A DNA stretch of 22,409 nt, taken from NCBI GenBank assembly GCA_934646175.1, contig CAKUEI010000021.1:1-22409 (forward strand), written 5' to 3'. The notes under the pieces were generated by a model. That model worked only from the letters and a program-made list of their open reading frames with translations. It ran no database searches and had not been told where the DNA came from. A program made the translations under genes and the position numbers. The first letter of the stretch is position 1. The number at the start of each line of letters is the position of its first letter. The stretch is from an uncultured Oscillospiraceae bacterium (lineage in GTDB: Bacteria; Bacillota; Clostridia; Oscillospirales; Oscillospiraceae). Positions 9,811 to 16,883 of the stretch are shown one piece after another.

Positions 9811-9835
9811 AAACTGTTAAGGAGCGTGACCGATC

Positions 9836-10942
9836 ATGAGTAAGATCTTTGTCATCAACCCCGGCTCCACCTCCACCAAGGTCGGCCTGTTTGAGGATGG
9901 AAAGGCTGTGTTCAAGGTCACCGTCGAGCACGACGCGGCTGAACTGAAGAAATTTGCCAAGGTGGCCGAACAGCTGGACTACCGCGCCGCCACCATCGAG
10001 GCCGTTCTGGCCGAACAGGGCGTCTCGCTGGAGGGCTGCGACGGATTTTCCGGCCGCGGCGGCGGCATCGAGCCCAGTCCCGGCGGCACCTATCTGGTCA
10101 CTGACCTGCTGCTGCAGCATGTCACCCGCGGCATTGACCAGCACCCCGCCACGCTGGGCAGCCAACTGGCCAAAAAATTCGCCGACCAATACGGAGTGAA
10201 CGCCTACATCGTCAACTCTCCCGACACCGACGAGCTGTCCGATGTGGCCCGCATCACCGGCTTTGCCGATATGTTCCGCACCAGCAACATCCACATGCTC
10301 AACCAGCGTGAGACCGCCATCCGCGCCGCGGAGGACCTGGGCACCGCTTATGAAAAAGAGAACTTCATCGTGGCCCATCTGGGCGGCGGCATCTCCATCA
10401 GTGCCCACGACCATGGCCGCGTGGTGGATTCCAACTCCAACCTCATAGGCGAAGGCCCCATGGCTCCCACCCGTTCCGGTGCGCTCCCCGCCCTGCAGCT
10501 CATGGACCTTTGCTATTCCGGCAAGTGGACCCGGGACGAGATGTTTTTCCGCATCACTAAAAACGGCGGCTTTGTGGACCATCTGGGCACGGCGGACGCA
10601 CGCACCGTCCGCGCCCGGGCGGAAGACGGCGATCAGTACGCCGCCCTGATCTGGGAGGCATTCCTCTACCAGATTGCCAAGCAGATCGGCGCCATGGCTG
10701 TCACCCTGAAGGGCGACGTCAAGGCCATTCTCCTCACTGGCGGCATCGCTCACGACAAGGGGCTGGTGGAGTCCGTCAAGGAATCCTGCGGCTTTATCGC
10801 CCCCGTCCTTCCCTATCCCGGCGAGTTCGAGCTGGAGGCGCTGGCCGCCGGCGTGGAACGCGTCCTCTCCGGCAAGGAAGAGGCGAAGATCTACACCGGC
10901 CAGCGGGTGTTCCGCAATTTCGACGCCCTGAAAAAACAGTAA
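9836..10942 (+). CDS. buk: Butyrate kinase, paralogue 2
   Basis: A second ASKHA butyrate kinase, 368 residues, roughly two thirds identical to paralogue 1 by eye along its whole length, so the pair most likely arose by tandem duplication. All motifs are kept: NPGSTSTK (8-15), SGRGGG, PGGTY, HPATLGSQ, HLGGGIS, GEGPMAPTR, LTGGIAH and the terminal PGEFELEALAAG. AAGGAG lies 11 bases before the ATG. Its codon choice is less extreme than that of paralogue 1, which suggests lower expression. Because a terminator ends 25 bases upstream, expression probably depends on read-through. Whether it prefers butyrate, isobutyrate, isovalerate or another acid cannot be told from sequence. Confidence 0.94.
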   Translation: MSKIFVINPGSTSTKVGLFEDGKAVFKVTVEHDAAELKKFAKVAEQLDYRAATIEAVLAEQGVSLEGCDGFSGRGGGIEPSPGGTYLVTDLLLQHVTRGIDQHPATLGSQLAKKFADQYGVNAYIVNSPDTDELSDVARITGFADMFRTSNIHMLNQRETAIRAAEDLGTAYEKENFIVAHLGGGISISAHDHGRVVDSNSNLIGEGPMAPTRSGALPALQLMDLCYSGKWTRDEMFFRITKNGGFVDHLGTADARTVRARAEDGDQYAALIWEAFLYQIAKQIGAMAVTLKGDVKAILLTGGIAHDKGLVESVKESCGFIAPVLPYPGEFELEALAAGVERVLSGKEEAKIYTGQRVFRNFDALKKQ

Positions 10943-10949
10943 GTCTCAC

Positions 10950-10987
10950 AAAAAGCGTCCGGCGAACGATGTCCGCCGGGCGCTTTT
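10950..10987 (+). terminator. Intrinsic terminator after butyrate kinase 2
   Basis: A 14-bp stem AAAAGCGTCCGGCG / CGCCGGGCGCTTTT with one G-T pair and a T run included in the descending arm. Confidence 0.9.
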
Positions 10988-10993
10988 CCGTTA

Positions 10994-11029
10994 AAGAACC
11001 GGCGGATGGAATTCCATCCGCCGGTTCTT
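10994..11029 (-). terminator. Perfect 36-base palindrome, terminator of the flavin reductase gene
   Basis: Two 18-base arms (AAGAACCGGCGGATGGAA and its complement) with no spacer. On the minus strand the arm ends in TTCTTT, giving a modest U tract. It sits 10 bases after the oxidoreductase stop codon and back to back with the butyrate kinase terminator. Confidence 0.8.
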
Positions 11030-11039
11030 GTACGTCTGA

Positions 11040-12986
11040 TCAGATGTCCAGAGCCACGTGATAGCCCTGAGCGGTCGCCTGGGTGATGTTGGCAACCTTG
11101 TTGCAGTCGCCCACGCACACCACATAGGGGGCGCTGTCCCGCAGCTCTTCCACCACCTTCAGGCGGGAGCGCTGACCGGCAGCACACAGGATGGTGTCGG
11201 CCTGAATAGTGAATTCCTTGCCGTCCGCGTCCTGGCACACCAGGCCCTCTTCGGTCACCTTCACTGCCTTGGTATCCACATGGATCTTGGCGGCTTTGTT
11301 CACGGTCTCCAGCAGGATGACGCGGTGACGAATGTTGGCGTCGGGGGCCAGCTCGTGGCGCATTTCCACCAGCTCCACCTCGTGGCCGTCCCGATGCAGA
11401 TGGATGGCGGCTTCGCAGCCCGCCAGGCCGCCGCCCAGCACCACGACCTTCTTGCCGACCTTGTCCTTCTGTTTGTAGTAGTCGTTCACCACCACCACGT
11501 TGTCGCCGTGGATGCCGGGCAGGGGCGGGATGATGGGCTCGCTGCCCACAGCCAACACCAGCACGTCGGGCTTCTCCTGCTCCACATATTCCGGGGTCAC
11601 ATGGGTATTCAGGCGGATATCGACGCCCTCTTCGCGGCACTGGCGCTCCAGCACCTGGCCCAGCTCATACATCTCGTGCTTGAAGTCGATGGCCTGCTCG
11701 CTCTTCAGGATGCCGCCCACCTCGCTGCACTCGTCGCACAAAGTGACATTGTGGCCGCGTTTGGCCGCCGTCAGGGCCGCTTCCAGTCCGCCGGGGCCGC
11801 CGCCCACTACCAGTACCTTCTTGGCATGACGAGCGGGATGTACCTCCACGCCGTCCATCTCGCGGCCGATCAGGGGGTTCACGGTGCAGGTGCGCACGTG
11901 GCGATAGCCGCGGTCGGCCATGCAGGTGAAGCAGCGCAGGCAGCGGACGATAGTGTCCTCCTTGCCCTCCATGACCTTGCGGGGCAGATAGGGGTCGGCC
12001 AGCAGGGCGCGGCCCATTTCCACCACGTCGGCCTTGCCGCTGGCGATGATCTCTTCCATCTGGGCAGGGTCATTCAGGCCGCCCAGAGTGGCGACGGGGA
12101 CGTGAACATGCTTCTTGATCTCGGCGGCCAGATAGACGTTGCAGCCGTGCTCGGAGAACATGGAGGGATGGGTGCGGAAGAAGCCGCCTTTGTATGTACC
12201 GGCGGAAACGTGGATCATGTCGCACTTCTCCTGCAGGATCTTGGCGATCTCCACGCCGCCATCCAGATCATAGCCGCCCTCCAGGAACTCGCTGCCGCTC
12301 ATGCGCACCTCGATGGGGAAGCCGGGGCCCACCGCCTCGCGGACGGCATCCAGCACTTCCATGGTCAGGCGGCAGCGGTTCTCCACGGAGCCGCCGTACT
12401 TGTCGGTGCGCTGGTTAAACGCGGGAGACAGGAACTGGTTCAGCAGCCAGCCGTGACCGGCGTGGACCATGATCATCTGGAAACCGGCACGTTTTGCAAG
12501 CGTGGCGGCGTTCTTATAGGCGGCCACGATGTCGGCCAGTTCATCCTCGGTCAGAGCCTTGACGCGCACGCCGTCAGGGCGCACCCAGTCCATGGGACCG
12601 TACTGCACCAACTCGTGGGCCTTGTCCTTATCCAGCATGTAGGTGCCGGCATACTGGCCGGAATGGGAAAGCTCCACGCTGGGCACCGCGCCGTGCCGGG
12701 CGATGGCATCCGCCGTAATGGTGAAGCCGGACAGGGCGCCGGGCACCTCCAGGCTGATGTGCAGGGCTTGAGAAGCGTCGGTCTTCGGATCCACCATCAG
12801 TTCGGACACGGTCACGTTGGCCACGCCGCCGGCAGCGCGCAGATCATAGAAGGAGTGCATGCTGGGGCCCATGGTGCAATCCTTGGTGATCTCAACGCCG
12901 CTGATGGGGGCGGCAAACATACGGTTGCGGAAGGTCACACGGCCCAGCTGAATGGGCTTGCAAAGATTGGGGAATTTTCTTTCCAT
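11040..12986 (-). CDS. FAD/FMN/Fe-S oxidoreductase of the 2,4-dienoyl-CoA reductase (FadH) / enoate reductase / BaiCD type
   Basis: A three-part ene-reductase of 648 residues. Residues 1-345 are an old-yellow-enzyme FMN barrel with VHAGHGWL (174-181), QFLSP and RTDKYGGSVENR. Next is a 4Fe-4S cysteine set, C349, C352, C355 and C367 (C-x2-C-x2-C-x11-C). The C-terminal half has an FAD loop VVGGGPGGLEAA (from 393) and an NAD(P)H loop VVLGGGLAGCEAA (about 508-520). Such enzymes reduce activated C=C bonds in fatty acyl, cinnamate, steroid or bile-acid substrates. The substrate here is unknown, since no bai or CoA-ligase genes are nearby. An ATG 15 bases upstream (13001) overlaps the GAGGTG ribosome binding site, so the start at 12986 is preferred. 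The gene has its own promoter and ends convergently with the butyrate kinases. Confidence 0.92.
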   Translation of the reverse strand: MERKFPNLCKPIQLGRVTFRNRMFAAPISGVEITKDCTMGPSMHSFYDLRAAGGVANVTVSELMVDPKTDASQALHISLEVPGALSGFTITADAIARHGAVPSVELSHSGQYAGTYMLDKDKAHELVQYGPMDWVRPDGVRVKALTEDELADIVAAYKNAATLAKRAGFQMIMVHAGHGWLLNQFLSPAFNQRTDKYGGSVENRCRLTMEVLDAVREAVGPGFPIEVRMSGSEFLEGGYDLDGGVEIAKILQEKCDMIHVSAGTYKGGFFRTHPSMFSEHGCNVYLAAEIKKHVHVPVATLGGLNDPAQMEEIIASGKADVVEMGRALLADPYLPRKVMEGKEDTIVRCLRCFTCMADRGYRHVRTCTVNPLIGREMDGVEVHPARHAKKVLVVGGGPGGLEAALTAAKRGHNVTLCDECSEVGGILKSEQAIDFKHEMYELGQVLERQCREEGVDIRLNTHVTPEYVEQEKPDVLVLAVGSEPIIPPLPGIHGDNVVVVNDYYKQKDKVGKKVVVLGGGLAGCEAAIHLHRDGHEVELVEMRHELAPDANIRHRVILLETVNKAAKIHVDTKAVKVTEEGLVCQDADGKEFTIQADTILCAAGQRSRLKVVEELRDSAPYVVCVGDCNKVANITQATAQGYHVALDI

Positions 12987-13021
12987 ACACTTACACCTCA
13001 TGTTGTTAAAATGGTAATTTG

Positions 13022-13050
13022 ATTATACACCTTTTCCTATTCTTTTGCAA
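13022..13050 (-). promoter_or_regulatory. Promoter of the flavin reductase gene
   Basis: Minus strand TTGCAA (13050-13045), 17-base spacer, TATAAT (13027-13022). Both boxes and the spacing are the same as at 5022-5050. The leader is about 30 bases. Confidence 0.75.
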
Positions 13051-13115
13051 TTATTCTATTTTCTTGATCTCGAAACTTTTCATTTTTGTATATTCCGCAC
13101 ATGGTCAATTCAAAT

Positions 13116-13154
13116 AAAAACGGGAGAGAGCGAATCCGCTCTCTCCCGTTTTTT
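13116..13154 (-). terminator. Intrinsic terminator after the TPM-domain gene
   Basis: A perfect stem CGGGAGAGAGCG / CGCTCTCTCCCG with a 4-base loop, extended by A and T runs on both sides, so it could work in either direction. It lies 7 bases after the minus-strand stop codon. Confidence 0.9.
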
Positions 13155-13161
13155 CCGTTTC

Positions 13162-14151
13162 TCAGTGCCGGCCGCCGCCGCCCCCGCGAGCACCGCCGCC
13201 GCCAAAGCCGCCGAAACTGCCCCCGCCGAAGCTTCCGCCGCCGAAGCTTCCGCCGCTGGGCCTGCTGCTTCCTCCGGGACGGCTGCCGCCGCTGCGGCCT
13301 GCGCCGCCGCCCCGGGAGCTTCCGCCTCCGAAGCCGCCGCGGGGAGGGGGCCCTCCGCCGGGTCTGGGACCGCCACCGTGGCCCGGGCCGTCCCAGGGAT
13401 CCCGGGGCGGACGGCGGTCATGATGGTCATGATGGTGGTGGTGATGGCCGAAGAGGAACGGCCGGTACACAAACGGGGGTGGGGGCATTCCCGGCCCCAT
13501 GTAGCGCCGCCGGTAATTGTTATAGCGCATGCTGTCAAACACGATGACCAGCACGATCACGATGATCAGCACCGTGATCACTCCGGTCACAGCGCTGCCG
13601 TCCGTCCGGCCCGGCTCCGGCGCAGGATTCTCCACGCCGCCGGTGCTGATGCCGGAATAGCCGGGCACCGTATAGCTGTCAAACCAGCTGTAGACTGCGT
13701 CGAACCAGTCCCGCACGGCGGTATCGTAGTTCTGGGCGTCGTATTCGTCGTAAAAGTAGTTTTCCAGATAGGTGTCGATCTTCGCGCCGAAGCTGCTTTC
13801 CAGTCCCCGGCCGCACATGCACCACACCTTGTTTTCGCCCACGGCGAACACCAGCAGAACGCCGTTGTTCTCGTTCTTATCGCCGATGCCCCAGTTGTTA
13901 AAGACCTCATAGGCGTACTCCTCCGAGTCTAAGCCGTCCATGAAGTCCACCGCCGCAATGGCGATCTGCGCGCCGCAGCGCTGGCTCAGCGCGTTCACCT
14001 TCTGGTTGATGTAGCTCTCCGTCTCGCTGCTGATAGCGTTGGCCGTATCGCTGATGTATCCGTTGGTGGGCGCATCCACCACAGCGAACGCGCCGACACT
14101 TAGAGCCAGTACGCAAACCAGCGTTAGGGCCATGCCTCTTATCTTTTTCAT
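13162..14151 (-). CDS. TPM-domain (YgcG/TPM_phosphatase) membrane protein with His/Gly-rich tail
   Basis: A 329-residue membrane protein. A signal peptide (1-23) leads into a TPM domain (about 25-160; VDAPTNGYISDTANAIS at 25-41 and NNGVLLVFAVGENKVW at 95-110) facing outside. One transmembrane helix lies at 188-206. The C-terminal region is positively charged, carries HHHHHHDHH (236-244), then a Pro/Gly/Ser-rich tail with repeated GGSFGG and ending in GGGGGRH. TPM proteins are small extracytoplasmic domains, some with phosphatase activity; the function of this one is unknown. Its ATG overlaps the TGA of the LemA-like gene (ATGA), with GGAGG in place for re-initiation, so the two are translationally coupled. 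A LemA plus TPM gene pair is a recurrent bacterial arrangement. Confidence 0.88.
   Translation of the reverse strand: MKKIRGMALTLVCVLALSVGAFAVVDAPTNGYISDTANAISSETESYINQKVNALSQRCGAQIAIAAVDFMDGLDSEEYAYEVFNNWGIGDKNENNGVLLVFAVGENKVWCMCGRGLESSFGAKIDTYLENYFYDEYDAQNYDTAVRDWFDAVYSWFDSYTVPGYSGISTGGVENPAPEPGRTDGSAVTGVITVLIIVIVLVIVFDSMRYNNYRRRYMGPGMPPPPFVYRPFLFGHHHHHHDHHDRRPPRDPWDGPGHGGGPRPGGGPPPRGGFGGGSSRGGGAGRSGGSRPGGSSRPSGGSFGGGSFGGGSFGGFGGGGARGGGGGRH
13225..13254 (-). repeat. Tandem 15-base repeat in the TPM gene tail
   Basis: Two exact copies of a 15-base unit (13225-13239 and 13240-13254) encode GGSFG-type repeats in the glycine-rich tail. Neighbouring sequence holds a diverged third copy. Such repeats can expand or contract by slippage. 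Confidence 0.85.
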
Positions 14152-14684
14152 TCATACACCTCCAGCGGATGAATCCCGGTCAGTCCGCCCAGCAGATTGG
14201 CCGGGAATGTGCCCAACACCTTCTCGTTGAACGAGCGCGCCGCGTCGTTATAGCCGTTTCGTGCAATGATGAGGTCATAGGATTCCAGCTGGCTTTGAAA
14301 AGATCTGACGTAATCGGCATCCTTCTGGCTCAAGCAGTCCATTTGTTCAAGCGTCTCCAGCATCTCTTTTGCCAGAGTGCGGACCTGGTCATAACCCTGC
14401 AGAGTATCCGAAGACAAAGCCGCCTGTGCCGCATTCTGCAGGTTCTGCACTAATCCGGTCTCCAGATACCGTTCCGCCACAGACGCCAGATTGGCACAAA
14501 TCTCCATTTGCCGCCGCTGATCCTCTAAAATGGAGCCATCCTTTCCGGTTCCCGTCTCCAGCAGTACTTCCGCCTTGTTCCGCTCCGCCGCAATGGACCG
14601 GTGAGAACCACCCACCACCGACAGAACGATCACCAGGATCAAGATCACCGCCGCCGTTGACCGCTTTTTCAGCAATTCCATCAT
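14148..14684 (-). CDS. LemA-like membrane protein
   Basis: A 178-residue protein with one N-terminal transmembrane helix (about 11-26) and an otherwise helical body. The LemA signature is at the C-terminus: the YNDAARSFNEKV and FPANLLGGLTGI segments correspond to the usual YN...FN and FP.N..A...G pattern of the family. The body is more divergent than usual LemA, so the call rests mainly on this end, the size and the gene pairing with a TPM protein. LemA proteins are of unclear function, some linked to envelope stress. AAAGGA precedes the first of two adjacent ATG codons. Its stop overlaps the next start by ATGA. The telA stop is 150 bases upstream with no clear terminator in between. Confidence 0.8.
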   Translation of the reverse strand: MMELLKKRSTAAVILILVIVLSVVGGSHRSIAAERNKAEVLLETGTGKDGSILEDQRRQMEICANLASVAERYLETGLVQNLQNAAQAALSSDTLQGYDQVRTLAKEMLETLEQMDCLSQKDADYVRSFQSQLESYDLIIARNGYNDAARSFNEKVLGTFPANLLGGLTGIHPLEVYE

Positions 14685-14834
14685 ACTGTTAATCCTTTCC
14701 TCGCCCTATGGGAACCGCTTCGCTGGGCTTCTGTGCGGGTTACGGGGATACTTCGCCGGGTCCCCTTACTCATCCTCCAAGGGAGATACGGGTTTCTCCC
14801 CGCCTGCCGCCCATGTCACGAAAGTCTTGTCAGC

Positions 14835-16034
14835 TTAACCTTTCAGCTCCAGCAGCTTCTGCTTCAGCTCGCCCTCGATGCGGCCCAACTCCGCTTCTGC
14901 GGCCTTGCGCTTCTGCGCGCCGTCCCGCTGGATGTTCATCACTTCGTCCAGGGTGGAGATCAGCTGCTCGTTGGTGTGCTGCAGGGTCTCGATATCCACC
15001 ACGCTGCGCTCGGCCTCTCGGGCGGTCTCCAGCGTGCCCATCTTCAGCATGTCCGCGTTCTTCTTCAGCAGTTCGTTGGTCATATTGGTCACCGCAGACT
15101 GAGCCGCCGTGGCCTGACGGGAATGCTCCAGTCCCAGGGCCAGCACCATCTGGCTCTTCCACAAGGGGATGGTGTTCACCAGCGAAGACTGGATCTTTTC
15201 CAGCATCAGTGCGTCGTTATTCTGGATCAGGCGGGTCTGGGGGCCCATCTGGATGGAGATCACCCGCGTCAGCTCCAGATCGTGGATCTTCTTCTCAAAG
15301 CGGTTGCAGAGGTTTGCAAGGTCGTTATAAGCCTGCGCATCCTCCTGGGCGCCGGTGGTCTGGGCCTTCTGGCGCAGCTGTTCCAACTCGGTGGAGCGGA
15401 TCTCCTCCAGGCGTTTTTTGCCCGCCAGGATGTACATGGTCAGTTCTTTATAGTACTTGGTGTTCAGCTCGTGCATCTGGTCCAGCATGGCAATGTCCTT
15501 CATCAGGGTCACCTGGTGGCCCTCCAGCACGCCCACGATGCGGTTCACGTTGGCTTCCGCCTTGGAATAGCTGATCTTCATGGCCTCCAGATCATTCTTC
15601 TTTTTCTGGAAGAAGCCCAGAATGCCCTTCTTCTCCTCCTGATTGAAGCCCTTCAGCTCCACCACCAGAGAGGACAGCGCCTCGCCCACTTCGCCCAAAT
15701 CCTTGGTGCGCACGCTGTTCAGCGCATTTTCAGAAAAGCTGGCGATGTTCTTCTGGGCAGCCGCGCCGTACTGCAACACCACGTTGGAGTCGCGGATGTC
15801 GATCTTCTTGGCAAAGTCGTCCACCATCTTGCGCTCCGCGTCGGAAAGCTGGCTTTCATCCAGCTTGACGGCGTTGGCCTCGCGCTCCTGCTCCTTGGCG
15901 GCCTTTTCGGCCTCGCCGTCCCCCAGATCAGGGGTCAAAGTCAGGGAGGGCGCCTCCGGCGCAGCGGCTGCTGCCGCGTTCAGGTCAGGGGACAAAGTCA
16001 GCTCCGGGGTCATATCCATTTTCTCTTCAGACAT
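14835..16034 (-). CDS. telA: Toxic anion resistance protein, TelA family
   Basis: A 399-residue, mostly helical cytosolic protein of the TelA/YceH family (historically tied to tellurite and cell-envelope stress resistance; molecular role not established). The core runs from about residue 65 (MVDDFAKKIDIRDSNVVLQYG) through VELKGFNQEEKKG, GFFQKKKNDL and QMGPQTRLIQNNDALMLEKI to a C-terminal coiled coil (about 350-399). The N-terminus is a flexible Ala/Pro-rich arm holding two near-identical motifs, LTLSPDL (12-18) and LTLTPDL (31-37). AGGAAGG precedes the ATG. It lies 46 bases after xpaC, the standard xpaC-telA pairing, with the LemA-like and TPM genes next. Confidence 0.92.
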   Translation of the reverse strand: MSEEKMDMTPELTLSPDLNAAAAAAPEAPSLTLTPDLGDGEAEKAAKEQEREANAVKLDESQLSDAERKMVDDFAKKIDIRDSNVVLQYGAAAQKNIASFSENALNSVRTKDLGEVGEALSSLVVELKGFNQEEKKGILGFFQKKKNDLEAMKISYSKAEANVNRIVGVLEGHQVTLMKDIAMLDQMHELNTKYYKELTMYILAGKKRLEEIRSTELEQLRQKAQTTGAQEDAQAYNDLANLCNRFEKKIHDLELTRVISIQMGPQTRLIQNNDALMLEKIQSSLVNTIPLWKSQMVLALGLEHSRQATAAQSAVTNMTNELLKKNADMLKMGTLETAREAERSVVDIETLQHTNEQLISTLDEVMNIQRDGAQKRKAAEAELGRIEGELKQKLLELKG

Positions 16035-16080
16035 GGTTGGTTTCCTTCCTCTCCATTATTTCACAATTCATTGTTTTCTC

Positions 16081-16737
16081 TTAAAGTTGCTGTCCAAACG
16101 GTGTTTCGCCGCCGATGCCCTCCCGGGCCAGCATCTGCTCCATCACCGTGATGTCGGTGGAGATATCCAGTGCTTCGTCGCCGAACAGGGCGTCCAACTG
16201 CTTTTCAAAGGCAGTGGAGATAGTATCCATCATGGCGGAGATCTTGCCCTTAGTGCCATCGATGTTCACGCCGCTGATCCCGGCGTCGTCCATCCGGTCG
16301 TAGGCATTCAGCAGCTTCAGCGTGGTGGGCAGGTAGTAGTCCATGAACCGCCGGATCTGCCCCAACTTTTCCGGATGCTCCTCCACATGGCCGATGATCT
16401 TGCCCGTCAGCTCCTCCAGATGGTCGATGTGGGCCGAGATCTCCGGGTCCTTGATGCTGTCGTTTAGGCGGCGCATTTCCGAAATGGCCTTGTCCCGCTC
16501 GCTCAGCAAAGCATCCAGCGCCGGGTTGCCCGTGGTCTTGGGCTGCGGCTCCGGGTCGGGCACAGTGATGACCTTGTCCGGGCACAGCTTCCGGGCCGCC
16601 GCCGCTGCTGCAATGCTCACCACAATGGCCAGCACAAAATGGCTCAGGCGGTAAAGCGGCAGGAACAACCCCCAGACAGCCCAGACTGCCGCTGCTGCGT
16701 AAAGGGGCGCGGCGGATTTTTTTACAATTTTGGCCAC
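16081..16737 (-). CDS. xpaC: XpaC family membrane protein (5-bromo-4-chloroindolyl phosphate hydrolysis family)
   Basis: A 218-residue protein with two N-terminal hydrophobic helices (about 11-28 and 33-48) and a cytosolic helical domain (LDALLSERDKAISEMRRLND, 74-93, then DYYLPTTLKLLNAYDRM). The family name comes from an old X-phosphate hydrolysis phenotype in Bacillus; no catalytic residues are recognised, and it is better seen as the membrane partner of TelA. The start is GTG (16737), with GGAAGG eight bases upstream. It is the first gene after the TTGACA promoter at 16770-16799 and so opens the xpaC-telA-lemA-TPM run. Confidence 0.88.
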   Translation of the reverse strand: MAKIVKKSAAPLYAAAAVWAVWGLFLPLYRLSHFVLAIVVSIAAAAAARKLCPDKVITVPDPEPQPKTTGNPALDALLSERDKAISEMRRLNDSIKDPEISAHIDHLEELTGKIIGHVEEHPEKLGQIRRFMDYYLPTTLKLLNAYDRMDDAGISGVNIDGTKGKISAMMDTISTAFEKQLDALFGDEALDISTDITVMEQMLAREGIGGETPFGQQL

Positions 16738-16769
16738 ACGTCTTTCCTTCCTTTCGTAGGATTCAACTT

Positions 16770-16799
16770 ATTTTACCGCCCCGGTCATATGGGTGTCAA
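16770..16799 (-). promoter_or_regulatory. Promoter of the xpaC-telA gene run
   Basis: Minus strand TTGACA (16799-16794), 18-base spacer, TAAAAT (16775-16770), ending 32 bases before the GTG start. Its -35 box lies 7 bases from the -35 box of the divergent ilvA promoter. Confidence 0.7.
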
Positions 16800-16806
16800 G
16801 AACTCG

Positions 16807-16835
16807 TTGACATCCCAGGGGCAACTTATTAAAAT
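16807..16835 (+). promoter_or_regulatory. Promoter of threonine ammonia-lyase
   Basis: TTGACA (16807-16812), 17-base spacer, TAAAAT (16830-16835), giving a leader of about 40 bases. Confidence 0.75.
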
Positions 16836-16883
16836 AGAGGTGTTGATTTCATCATAAGAAAACAAAAGAGAGGTTTTTGGCGT

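Noticed and set aside
8635..10753. Minus-strand frames of 386 and 314 codons opposite the butyrate kinases
   Set aside because: The two antisense frames resemble each other only because the kinases under them are paralogues; they have no family motifs.
11058..13022. A 654-codon plus-strand open frame opposite the flavin reductase
   Set aside because: It is the antisense shadow of a well-supported gene: His/Gln/Gly/Ala-rich sequence, no family resemblance. High GC codon use suppresses stops on the opposite strand.
13045..13932. A 295-codon Ala-rich plus-strand frame
   Set aside because: Antisense of the Gly/Ser-rich TPM tail, which gives Ala/Pro-rich shadows.
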